In this document: one piece after another, positions 33,108 to 40,904 of the stretch
Layout: each line of letters starts with the position of its first letter
How positions within the stretch are numbered: the first letter of the stretch is position 1
Source of the DNA: DATARH01 sp036008175
Lineage (GTDB): Bacteria > Pseudomonadota > Alphaproteobacteria > ATCC43930 > CGMCC-115725
Reading direction: 5' to 3'
DNA length: 64,000 nucleotides
Assembly: GCA_036008175.1 (NCBI GenBank)
Contig: DASYOB010000095.1
Coordinates: 1 to 64,000, forward strand
Translations under genes and position numbers: made by a program
Notes under the pieces: model-generated
Told to the model about the DNA's origin: nothing
What the model saw: the letters and a program-made list of their open reading frames with translations, nothing else
Databases searched by the model: none

Positions 33108-34280
33108 ATGCGGTGGAGCGAGGAGCGCATCCTGACGACGCATACGGGTAGCCTGCCGCGCCCGCCCGAGCTGACCCGGCTCTATGTGCAGCGGGCGCGG
33201 GGCACGGCGGTCGATCCCGCCCAGCTCGACCGGCTCGGCAAAGCGGCGCTGCGGCATGTCCTCGACCGACAGATCGAATCAGGCATCGACATCGGCAACA
33301 ACGGCGAGCAGCAGCGCGAGGCGTTTTTCCTTTATGTCCGCCACCGCATGAGCGGCTTCGGCGGCAGCTGGAAGCGCTGGCCGCGCGGCGATGTCGAGCG
33401 CTACCCGCTCCTCAAAAAACAGATGGCCGAGATGCTGGCGGGGCGCGAGGCGGTGTCGAACATGGACCCGCCGACGGCGATCGGCGAGGTGCGCTATGTC
33501 GACGACAGCGAGTTGAAGGCGGAGATCGCCGATTTCCGCGCCGCCCTCGACGAAAAGGGCGGCGGTTTTGTCGAGCCGTTCCTGACCGCGCCCTCGCCCG
33601 GCATCATCGCCGCGGCGATGAAGAACGAGCATTACGACACCGAGGATTCCTATCTCGCCGCGCTCGGCGAGGCGCTGAAAATCGAATACGAAACCATCGT
33701 TTCGAGCGGCTTTTTATTGCAGCTCGACTGCCCCGACCTGGCGCTGGAACGGCATCTTTCCTACCAGGACCGGCCGCTCGGCGAATTTCTCGGCTTTGTC
33801 GAGCGGGTTGTCGACACGATCAACCAAGCCATCGCCACCATCCCGCGCGACCGGGTGCGGCTGCATGTCTGCTGGGGCAATTACGAGGCGCCGCACGACA
33901 AGGACGTGCCGCTCGAAGACATCCTGCCGATCCTGCAAAAGGCCAAAGTCGGCGGCTTCGTCCTGCCCTTCGCCAACCCGCGGCATCAGCACGAATGGCG
34001 CGTCCTCCAGAAATTCCCGCTGGCCGACGACCAGATTATCGTCGCCGGCGTCATCGACGATTTGACCGCTTTCGTCGAGCATCCGGAGGTCGTCGCCGAC
34101 CGGCTCGAAAACGTCGCCCGCGCGGTCGGCGATCCGAAGCGGGTCATGGCCGGCACCGATTGCGGCTTCGACACCTCGGCCGGCATGGGAAGGGTCACCG
34201 AGGACGTCGTCTGGGCCAAGCTGCGCGCCATGTCCGACGGCGCCAAAATCGCCACCCAGCGCCTCTTCGGGAGCGCCTGA
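33108..34280 (+). CDS. Cobalamin-independent methionine synthase-like protein (MetE C-terminal domain)
   Basis: This 390-residue TIM-barrel protein matches the catalytic C-terminal half of MetE. It opens RILTTHTGSLPRPPEL and has zinc ligands in LHVCWGNYEAP (His and Cys) and MAGTDCGFDTSAG (Cys). Short single-domain members like this are often annotated as 5-methyltetrahydropteroyltriglutamate-homocysteine methyltransferases, but many act on other thiols or in epoxyalkane or xenobiotic pathways. It ends in a TGATG overlap with the next gene. Confidence 0.8.
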   Translation: MRWSEERILTTHTGSLPRPPELTRLYVQRARGTAVDPAQLDRLGKAALRHVLDRQIESGIDIGNNGEQQREAFFLYVRHRMSGFGGSWKRWPRGDVERYPLLKKQMAEMLAGREAVSNMDPPTAIGEVRYVDDSELKAEIADFRAALDEKGGGFVEPFLTAPSPGIIAAAMKNEHYDTEDSYLAALGEALKIEYETIVSSGFLLQLDCPDLALERHLSYQDRPLGEFLGFVERVVDTINQAIATIPRDRVRLHVCWGNYEAPHDKDVPLEDILPILQKAKVGGFVLPFANPRHQHEWRVLQKFPLADDQIIVAGVIDDLTAFVEHPEVVADRLENVARAVGDPKRVMAGTDCGFDTSAGMGRVTEDVVWAKLRAMSDGAKIATQRLFGSA

Positions 34281-34729
34281 TGAGCAGTGTCAGCATTGTT
34301 CCGGTGCATCCCATCGCCATGCAGTTGCGGTGGCGGGAAGTGGAGCGGGAGCTTCACAAGAGCGTCACCCTCTATGGGCAGGGACGCTTCATGCCAGCCG
34401 ACATATTGAAACTGGCGACAGAGGACAAGCTGCTGTGCTGGTTTGTGCTGCGGGGCGATGAGTTATTGGCGGTGGCGATCACCGACGTTCTGAAAACCCC
34501 GCAGAAGTCGATTTGCGAGATTTGGGGTCTCGGCGGCACCGAAATGGCCGAGTGGGTAACGCAGATACGGAGCGCAATCACCGACTACGCGCGGCAGGTC
34601 GGCTGCCAGCAACTGCAAATCATCGGCAGACCCGGTTGGGGCCGGATGTACGATGTCAGACCGGCAGCGGTCATCCTGGTTGAGGAGCTGCCCCCGAGCG
34701 AAAGCGAAAGACAGGCTGAACCGAATTAA
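34280..34729 (+). CDS. GNAT-like protein, phage type
   Basis: This 149-residue protein has WFVLRGDELLAVAITDVL, then EMAEWVTQIRSAITDYARQVGCQQLQIIGRPGWGRMYDVRPAAVIL. The order resembles small GNAT-like proteins that occur in phage genomes, where the C-terminal GRPGWxR signature is typical. The ATG overlaps the previous stop by one base, so it is coupled to the MetE-like gene. The acetyl-CoA P-loop is not obvious, so activity is uncertain. Confidence 0.55.
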   Translation: MSSVSIVPVHPIAMQLRWREVERELHKSVTLYGQGRFMPADILKLATEDKLLCWFVLRGDELLAVAITDVLKTPQKSICEIWGLGGTEMAEWVTQIRSAITDYARQVGCQQLQIIGRPGWGRMYDVRPAAVILVEELPPSESERQAEPN

Positions 34730-34752
34730 ATGGGTTGGGGGCGGCCCCAACA

Positions 34753-36297
34753 CTACAGCACCACCTCGACCAGGTACGGGCCCGGCGTCGCCAGCCCCTC
34801 GGCGAAGCGGCGGTTGAACCCGTCCATGTCCTCGACCCGCGCACCCGGTACGCCGAGGCTCTTCGCCAGCCCCACCCAGTCGATGTCGGGCTTGCCGAGA
34901 TCCAGCATGTCGAGCGCCTTCCGCCCGGGGTTGCCGGCGCCGACATTGGCCAGCTCGCCTTTGAGGATCTGGTAGGTGCGGTTCGAGAACAGGACGGTGG
35001 TGACGTCGAGCCCTTCCCGCGCCTGGGTCCACAGCGCCTGCACCGTATACATCGCGCTGCCGTCGGCCTGCAGGCCGACGACCTTGCGGTCGGGGCAAGC
35101 GACCGCCGCGCCGGTCGCCAAGGGCGGCCCAAGCCCGATCGACCCGCCCATGTTGGAGAGCCAGTCATGCGGCGCCGCCGATTTGGTCGGCGCGAAGAAG
35201 CCGCGCCCGGTGGTCACCGCCTCGTCGGCGACAATCGCATTCTCCGGCAGCAATGCGCCGATCGAGGCGCCGAGCGCGTCGGAGGTGATCGCGCCATGCG
35301 CCGGCTGCGGCGCCGGATCGTTGACGAATGGCGCCGGGGTGCCGCGCGCGCCGACCTCCTCGGCCAGCATCTCCAAGGCGGCGATCAGGTCTTCGTCCGG
35401 CCGCGCCAGCACATGCCCTTCGCAGCCCTCCGGATAGAGCCGGCTCGGCTTGTCGGGATAGGCGAAGAAGGCGACCGGCATCTTGGCGCCGACCAGGATC
35501 ACATGCTGCAACCCGGCCAGCACCTTCAGCGCCTGGTCGACGACATAGGGGATCCTGTCGACCGAGACCCGGCCCCTGCCCCGCTGCGTCCGCGCGTTCG
35601 AGCCTTGGGCGATGATGCGCGCCCCGGTCTTGGCGGCGATCTTGCCGGCCAGCTCCAGCCCATCGGCGCGAACCGCTCTTCCGGTGACCAGGATCAAACT
35701 CGGCTCGCCCGAGCGCAGCACGCGCGCCGCTTCGCGCACCGCCTCGGGTGACGGCGCCGCCGGCTTGGCGGACGGCGGCACCGCTGCCGGCCCCGAGCCC
35801 TCGTTCCACGCCGTGTCGGCCGGCAGAATGAGGCTGGCGATCTGACCCGGCGGCATCCGCGCCGCGGCGATCGCCAAGGCGCCGTCGGCGGCGATCGATT
35901 TCGCGTCGGGCGAGGTCTTGACCCAGTGCGAGTTGGGCCGCGCCAGCCCCTCGATGTCCGAGGTCAAGGGCGCGTCGTATTGCCGGTGATAGGTGGCGTG
36001 ATCGCCGATGATGTTGACGATGCCGGAGCCGGCCTTGTTGGCGTTGTGGATGTTGGCAAGGCCGTTGGCGAGGCCGGGGCCGAGATGCAACAGGGTCGCG
36101 GCCGGCTTCTCGGCCATGCGGTAGTAGCCGTCCGCGGCGCCGGTGACGACGCCCTCGAACAGCCCGAGGACGCAGCGCATCCCGTCGACCCGGTCGAGCG
36201 CGGCGACAAAATGCATCTCCGAGGTGCCGGGATTGGCGAAGCAGACATCGACGCCGCCCCCGACCAGCGTGCGCACCAGGCTTTCCGCACCGTTCAT
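34753..36297 (-). CDS. Thiamine-diphosphate-dependent enzyme (acetolactate synthase/benzoylformate decarboxylase-like)
   Basis: This 514-residue ThDP enzyme shows the N-terminal pyrimidine domain with VDVCFANPGTSEMHFVAAL and the activating glutamate in CVLGLFEGVVTGAADGYYRM (about residue 50). A central domain follows. The C-terminal PP domain has WLSNMGGSIGLGPPLATGAA and the cofactor motif QADGSAMYTVQALWTQ through LFSNRTYQILKGE, an ADGS-to-SN form of the usual GDG-N motif. ATG 36297 is used. It stands alone, without a regulatory ilvH-type partner, which favours a decarboxylase or carboligase over acetolactate synthase. Confidence 0.85.
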   Translation of the reverse strand: MNGAESLVRTLVGGGVDVCFANPGTSEMHFVAALDRVDGMRCVLGLFEGVVTGAADGYYRMAEKPAATLLHLGPGLANGLANIHNANKAGSGIVNIIGDHATYHRQYDAPLTSDIEGLARPNSHWVKTSPDAKSIAADGALAIAAARMPPGQIASLILPADTAWNEGSGPAAVPPSAKPAAPSPEAVREAARVLRSGEPSLILVTGRAVRADGLELAGKIAAKTGARIIAQGSNARTQRGRGRVSVDRIPYVVDQALKVLAGLQHVILVGAKMPVAFFAYPDKPSRLYPEGCEGHVLARPDEDLIAALEMLAEEVGARGTPAPFVNDPAPQPAHGAITSDALGASIGALLPENAIVADEAVTTGRGFFAPTKSAAPHDWLSNMGGSIGLGPPLATGAAVACPDRKVVGLQADGSAMYTVQALWTQAREGLDVTTVLFSNRTYQILKGELANVGAGNPGRKALDMLDLGKPDIDWVGLAKSLGVPGARVEDMDGFNRRFAEGLATPGPYLVEVVL

Positions 36298-36432
36298 CTC
36301 GCCCTCTCCCAAATCACCTTAGGCGCGCGCTCCCGGCGCCTAAACCCGCGCCGCAGGATGCCGGGCAGGAGAGGATCGGGCAAGCGCGGTAGGGCGGAAA
36401 GTGGAGCATTGCGGCGCCGAGCGGACCCGCAG

Positions 36433-37557
36433 TCAGCGAGGCAGCAGTCCCTCTCGCTCTAGGACGCAACGCACATCTTCAAAGACCGAGGCGATATTGC
36501 CCTTCGCGAACCTAATCTGGCCAAGCCCCGCGATGTTGGAGAACTCTTCGCAGCCCTCCTCGAGCAACACGATTGCCTTCGTGAAGCCAAGCCGTCCCTG
36601 AAACAAGCCAACCTCGTGAACGACATTCATCCGGGGATGGAGTCGACCATCAGCCTGCTCGTCCTCCGCTGTCAGAACCAGGAATGCAAACGCTGATCCA
36701 TCGAGCATCTCGGATAGGCGCGCGACATTGGTAATTCCGGGAACCGGCACGCGATTGAATTCGTCGTAAGGCAGCCCAAGCCGGTCCTTTATGAAGTCCT
36801 TGAGCTCCCGCCAAAGCAGCGACCGGCCATGACCAATGACGACGTTAGGACCCCGGTCTCCGGTCGGACATTCAAATTTACCAAGCCGCCCCAGATAGAC
36901 GGCTGATTCGCTGATCGCGTTGTGAAGCGAGTGCAGGCCGTTTTCAGTAACCGTCGCCGAAAGACACACCGCCATCAGCCGCTGATGAGGGGCTACGCGG
37001 CGACCTTGCGAGATAGCGGTCGAGTCTCGCGACCAATTTGGTCCCCCCTGAGCGAGGGAGATCGCAACGGTGCCGGGGTCGGCGACTTGAAGCTCCTCGA
37101 TTTGCGCGAGCTGTCGCTTCAAATACGGGTCCGTGGCATCGGCTAAGGCCGCGCTAAGGAGGGCAATACCGCGCTCTTTGAAGCGTGAGAGATCCTCACG
37201 GAGCAGCGCGAGGGACCGCTTCAGGGCATCGAGATCGCTGATGCCCGCCTGCATCAGGATAATCTCGGTAACTGCCGCATTGTCCATTACTCGCCAGCCG
37301 GAATCTGGTTGGTGCGTCGGCCAGCGATCCATCAAGCCCCACTCGGGGCTGAACTGCGCGAAGGGCGGCTTAGGCTGAAGACCCTCCCAATAGACATCGG
37401 CGTGATATCCGAGATTGGAGCCAGACCAAGCTCGTTTCGCCTCCTCACACGCCTTCTCCAGCGCGGCAAGCTGCGCCTTACATTCTTCGTCTCGCGCGCG
37501 GCTGAGGACCTCCGCGACGGTATTTTCAAGTTCGAAAAGTTCGTCAGAAAACGTCAT
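36433..37557 (-). CDS. TIR-like effector protein (PF10137 / CAP12-type)
   Basis: The C-terminal ~140 of 374 residues match the TIR-like domain of CBASS/Pycsar effectors. VVIGHGRSLLWRELKDF opens the domain, and AFAFLVLTAEDEQADGR forms the second strand. RMNVVHEVGLFQGRLG carries the expected catalytic Glu (about residue 315), and IVLLEEGCEEFSNIAGL follows. The N-terminal ~235 residues are of unknown fold and include a helical DLDALKRSLALLREDLSRF segment. Such domains cleave NAD+ on activation. It lies 56 bases after a HicB-like gene in the same direction. No CD-NTase or cyclase is nearby, so the trigger is unknown. Confidence 0.75.
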   Translation of the reverse strand: MTFSDELFELENTVAEVLSRARDEECKAQLAALEKACEEAKRAWSGSNLGYHADVYWEGLQPKPPFAQFSPEWGLMDRWPTHQPDSGWRVMDNAAVTEIILMQAGISDLDALKRSLALLREDLSRFKERGIALLSAALADATDPYLKRQLAQIEELQVADPGTVAISLAQGGPNWSRDSTAISQGRRVAPHQRLMAVCLSATVTENGLHSLHNAISESAVYLGRLGKFECPTGDRGPNVVIGHGRSLLWRELKDFIKDRLGLPYDEFNRVPVPGITNVARLSEMLDGSAFAFLVLTAEDEQADGRLHPRMNVVHEVGLFQGRLGFTKAIVLLEEGCEEFSNIAGLGQIRFAKGNIASVFEDVRCVLEREGLLPR

Positions 37558-37613
37558 TGCCGCGTGACCCTTCGACTCCCGTATAGCGCGGCTAAATGGG
37601 AGTAGAGCGCGGC

Positions 37614-37862
37614 TCAGTCGAGGGCGCATTTACCCGCCGCCTCGCTTTTCGCGGATACACGGGGGTGCGGGGTCGGCAAATCGTCCTCGCGCGCTACCGC
37701 AAGCCAGGCCTCCATTGCCTTCTCAACCTCGGCCAAGGCTTCGGCCGGCGTGTCGCCGAAGGCCGAACAGGACCGCAGATCCGGCACGTCCGCGACCCAC
37801 GCCCCCTCGGGTTCCGACCGGAAGATGTTCAAGTGGTACTTGGGCGCCGCCCCGACTGTCAT
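37614..37862 (-). CDS. HicB-like antitoxin family protein
   Basis: This 82-residue protein has the HicB-like core YHLNIFRSEPEGAWVADVPD followed by CSAFGDTPAEALAEVEKAME, a partial RNase-H-like fold, and a PTPHPR-ending tail. HicB antitoxins neutralise HicA RNA-binding toxins, but no HicA (small double-stranded-RNA-binding-like) gene is adjacent. The ATG overlaps the stop of the HTH gene upstream by four bases (ATGA). It is the third gene of the minus-strand cluster. Confidence 0.8.
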   Translation of the reverse strand: MTVGAAPKYHLNIFRSEPEGAWVADVPDLRSCSAFGDTPAEALAEVEKAMEAWLAVAREDDLPTPHPRVSAKSEAAGKCALD

Positions 37863-38218
37863 TCGGCCGCTTTGTGGGTTGATTCGTCGAGAGCGCGAAG
37901 CGCCGCCTCGGGGATGCGGTCGAGGATGCGCAGCAGCGCCTGGAGCACCGGATCGGCCGGAGTTCCATCGCGCTCCCAGGCGCGCACGGTGGCGAGTGCA
38001 ATGCCGAGCCTCTTCGCGAATTTCTGCTGGGAGAGCCGGAGCTTTTTGCGGACGTCATCGGCTTCGAAGTAGGGCTGCAATGTCTCGTTGCGGGGCGCTA
38101 GATCGGGATCCTCGTCGATCATCCGCTCGATATCGGCATCGGTGAAGCTGTCGAATTTCTCTCGGTCGAAACGCCCGCCTTCTGCCGTCGCCTGTTCAAG
38201 CGTTTTACGAACAATCAT
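37859..38218 (-). CDS. Helix-turn-helix antitoxin-like protein
   Basis: This 119-residue protein has an N-terminal FDREKFDSFTDADIERMIDE segment, a pattern recurrent in BrnA-type antitoxins. A C-terminal XRE-type HTH follows (LRLSQQKFAKRLGIALATVR, then AWERDGTPADPVLQALLRIL). Its start overlaps the end of the brnT frame (TGATG). It probably represses the operon and neutralises the BrnT toxin; the latter is inference from gene order. Confidence 0.8.
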   Translation of the reverse strand: MIVRKTLEQATAEGGRFDREKFDSFTDADIERMIDEDPDLAPRNETLQPYFEADDVRKKLRLSQQKFAKRLGIALATVRAWERDGTPADPVLQALLRILDRIPEAALRALDESTHKAAE

Positions 38219-38461
38219 CAGAACCTCTCACTCCGCCGCGCCGGCCTGGCCGAAATAATCCGACAGCGGCCATTTCGACGCGTATAGACAACCGTGATGA
38301 ACTCGCCCGCGACCTGGCCGTCGCGACGATCCGTCTCCCCACGGCCGCGGGTCCGCGAATTGACGGATTGGTCCATCAAAGATTTGGATCGCGTGCTCGA
38401 AATCAAACCCGTGCTTGGCGAAATTGGCCTCGTTTTTGGCCTCGTCCCATTCGAATTCCAT
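38218..38461 (-). pseudogene. brnT-type toxin gene, frameshifted
   Basis: The frame from ATG 38461 encodes a BrnT opening (MEFEWDEAKNEANFAKHGFD, then FEHAIQIFDGP). The typical C-terminal half (GEFITVVYTRRNGRCRIISA, then RPARRSERF) is in a different frame and ends at 38218, overlapping the HTH gene start as intact brnT genes do. Removing one base of the CCCC run at 38337-38340 joins both halves. It is either a real loss-of-function mutation or a sequencing error. BrnT is a ribonuclease toxin of type II TA systems. Confidence 0.75.
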
Positions 38462-38547
38462 CGCTCCGCATCATACATTAGAGCACTTGCGGTAGCCGCC
38501 TCTCGGAATTCGGCGATGCCTGCGAGGAGAGCCTGGAGCATGAGGTG

Positions 38548-38871
38548 ATGCCCGCGCCCCCAATCGACGATCCGATCTTGAAACGCTTTCGCGCCGTTCT
38601 CGACGACATTTATGGCGGCCGGCTGGAGCGCGTCGTGTTGTTCGGTTCCCGTGCTCGCGGCGACGCGCGGGAGGATTCGGATTACGACCTGGCCGTGTTC
38701 ATCAACGATCTCGGTGCTTTTGGCGCCGAGCTCGACCGCCTCGTCAATATCGAGACTGACATCCTCTTCGACACTGGTGCTGTGATCAATGCGCTGCCGT
38801 TCCCGGCCGGCGCGTACCGGAAACGTACCGGCTTCATGCACGAGCTACGGCGAGACGGCGTCGATCTGTGA
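38548..38871 (+). CDS. MNT-type nucleotidyltransferase-domain protein
   Basis: This 107-residue minimal nucleotidyltransferase has the motif VVLFGSRARGDAREDSDYDL, with the two acidic metal ligands and FINDLGAFGAELDRLVNIET following. MNT proteins usually act as antitoxins paired with a HEPN RNase; no HEPN gene is found next to it. It is divergent from the brnT cluster. ATG 38548 is used; GTG 38545 is an alternative. Confidence 0.8.
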   Translation: MPAPPIDDPILKRFRAVLDDIYGGRLERVVLFGSRARGDAREDSDYDLAVFINDLGAFGAELDRLVNIETDILFDTGAVINALPFPAGAYRKRTGFMHELRRDGVDL

Positions 38872-38896
38872 CGCCCGAGGCGGCCGACGGAGCACT

Positions 38897-38983
38897 CGTA
38901 GGGCGGAAGAGCAAAGCGTATTCCGCCGCAACAATACTCCCGCAATGGACTCGGCGGAATGCGCTCCGCTGTTCCGCCCTACG
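38897..38983. repeat. Palindromic repeat (GTAGGGCGGA type)
   Basis: CGTAGGGCGGAA at the left is the complement of TTCCGCCCTACG at the right, and the inner CGGAATACGCTTTGC-like and GCGGAATGCGCTCCGC arms match imperfectly. It lies behind the MNT gene. A right-half copy occurs at 50241-50273. Confidence 0.75.
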
Positions 38984-39353
38984 CAGCCCATCAAAATTTC
39001 CGCGTCAAAAGCTTGACTCCTTGGGCCTCTGGAACGAAATAGGAACGCATGGAAACTGGCGGTCGGGTCGGGCCAGAACGACGTCGTTCTGGGAAGGGCT
39101 ATTCAACCGGCGCGGGAAAGCCACCTGTAAATCACCTGTATTATCAGGTGGCCGGAATCGGGCGGTGCAACCGCGGTTAGTGTTTCGGGAAAGGCGGGCG
39201 CTGCGTCTGGCTGCAAATCCGCTGCAAGTGCAGCCAGACGGGTCGGCCGGTGATCGCGAGGCGCGGTGCGTTGGGAAGCGGAGGGCGCGGCGCCATATCG
39301 TACGATGATCGCGACGGCCTCTGACCGGCGCGCGGAAATAGGGAGGGCTCGGG
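38984..39353. other. Gene-free stretch with two inverted repeats
   Basis: No gene. GCCACCTG (39120-39127) or CACCTG (39133-39138) can pair with CAGGTGGC (39145-39152). A perfect 12-bp inverted repeat (CGTCTGGCTGCA at 39204-39215, TGCAGCCAGACG at 39229-39240) has a 13-base loop. Promoter elements for the bicupin gene probably lie between 39250 and 39340. Confidence 0.45.
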
Positions 39354-40313
39354 ATGGCAATGCCCGCCTTGAGGAACTCGCCCGATCTGGCACACGAGAT
39401 GCGTGCCCATATCGGCCGCCATACCGACAAAAGCTTCGATTGGGATGCGTTCCCCGGCAGTCGCGGCTTCCCGGAACTGGCGCGGGCGCAGATGCGCTAT
39501 ATCGGCGCCGGCGGCTCGCCGAAGGTGGACGATCCGAACACGCTCCGGCCCGGCGATTTCACCCTCTCGCTGATCCACCAGCCGGTCGAGAAATACGCCC
39601 CCTGCCATTATCACGAGGTGGTCGAGCATTTTCTCGTGCTCGACGGCGTCTTGACCGTCGGTTGGATGTTTGGCGGCGATGGCGGCGCCGACATCATCGA
39701 GGCGAAGCTCGGACCTCTCGACATGGTGCTGAACCAGTCGGAGCGGCCGCACGGCTTCCGCAACGACGGGGTGGAGCCGGTCCTGATGTCGATCAGCGTC
39801 GGCAGCGGCAGCCCAAAGCCGCCGGTCTATGCCTGCCATCCGAAAGACCATGATCCGGCATTGGCGCGCCGTTTTGGCGCCCTGCCGGGCCGCACGAGCG
39901 CTTTCGATCCTGACAGCGACGACCCGCGCCAGCGCGAAATGGCCCGCTATATCGTGCGCCATGCCGAGCGGCGGCCGGTGTGGCAGGCCGGGCTCGCCCG
40001 GCTCGACTATGTCGGCGATGGCGGGGCGCCGCCGGGCGGCTACCGCATGGAGATGATCCACCTGCCGCGCGGGGTCGCGGTGCGCGGCTATCGGCGCGCG
40101 GTCGAGGATGCGTATTTCGTGCTCGACGGCGCCGTCACGGTCGGCTGGGAGGAGGACGGCGAGACAGCGGAACAGCGGCTCGGCCGGCTCGACGTGATCC
40201 AGAACCCGCCCGGCCGGACGCGCTGGTTCCGCAACGACGGGGTGACCGACGCGACCTTCATGCTGCTGTCCGGCGGCGCGCGCGGCGAGGAGGTCCGGTT
40301 CGAGCCGGCGTAA
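39354..40313 (+). CDS. Bicupin protein with a degenerate second cupin
   Basis: This 319-residue protein contains two cupin-like halves. The first has a metal-type motif (APCHYHEVVEHFLVLDGVLT, about residues 82-101). The second repeats the frame (RGYRRAVEDAYFVLDGAVTV near residue 250) but lacks the histidines. Each half is followed by a WFRNDGV- or FRNDGV-like repeat, so the gene arose by tandem duplication. GGGAGGG precedes the ATG. The oxidation genes downstream suggest dioxygenase or isomerase activity; the substrate is unknown. Confidence 0.7.
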   Translation: MAMPALRNSPDLAHEMRAHIGRHTDKSFDWDAFPGSRGFPELARAQMRYIGAGGSPKVDDPNTLRPGDFTLSLIHQPVEKYAPCHYHEVVEHFLVLDGVLTVGWMFGGDGGADIIEAKLGPLDMVLNQSERPHGFRNDGVEPVLMSISVGSGSPKPPVYACHPKDHDPALARRFGALPGRTSAFDPDSDDPRQREMARYIVRHAERRPVWQAGLARLDYVGDGGAPPGGYRMEMIHLPRGVAVRGYRRAVEDAYFVLDGAVTVGWEEDGETAEQRLGRLDVIQNPPGRTRWFRNDGVTDATFMLLSGGARGEEVRFEPA

Positions 40314-40412
40314 GCAATTTTCGCGCGCATTTTCGCTGCTGATTCACTGCAGAAGCTGGTGGAGCAGGTGGAACGGCAGGGGCGGCCGGCCCCCCCGAAA
40401 CAAAGCCCTGGC

Positions 40413-40904
40413 TCAGAGCGGCGTTGCGAGCAGGCTCGGCACCGCGAAAGTGTCGAGGAGCACCAGCTTGTCGCGGAATTTGAGGTTGCCCGCCTCGTAG
40501 ACGATGCGGTCGCGATAGAGCCCGGTCGCGAACAGCCGGGTCTCGCCCTCCTGGTCGGTTTGGTACACCGCGAACGGCGCCTCGACGAGGGTTTCGTCAC
40601 CCTCGCTGCCGACAAGACGCGGCAGGCCGATCAGGTGACGGTCGCTGTGGATGTTGTATTTGTTGGCCTCGCGCAACGCCCGGATGCGGTCTTCGAGCAT
40701 CGCCCGGCTGTCGCAGAACATCAGCGCGGCCGGCAGCCCCCGCTCATAATTCTCGCGCGGCACGATGTGATACGTGCATGCCTGAGCGAACAGGCCGAGC
40801 CAGGCATCGAAATCCGCCGTATCGATCAGAGCGCCGTACGCGGCGAACAGATCGTACAGCGCAAAGCGGTCGACAGGAGCGCCGCCAAGCGAGCCGTCTG
40901 TCAT
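40413..40904 (-). CDS. Aromatic-ring-hydroxylating dioxygenase, beta subunit
   Basis: This 163-residue protein has the cone-shaped beta-subunit fold of Rieske oxygenases. Typical segments are YDLFAAYGALIDTADFDAWL, YERGLPAALMFCDSRAMLED and NIHSDRHLIGLPRLV. It pairs with the alpha subunit that overlaps it by four bases (ATGA). No electron-transfer ferredoxin or reductase gene is in sight, so the reductase must be elsewhere or shared. Confidence 0.85.
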   Translation of the reverse strand: MTDGSLGGAPVDRFALYDLFAAYGALIDTADFDAWLGLFAQACTYHIVPRENYERGLPAALMFCDSRAMLEDRIRALREANKYNIHSDRHLIGLPRLVGSEGDETLVEAPFAVYQTDQEGETRLFATGLYRDRIVYEAGNLKFRDKLVLLDTFAVPSLLATPL

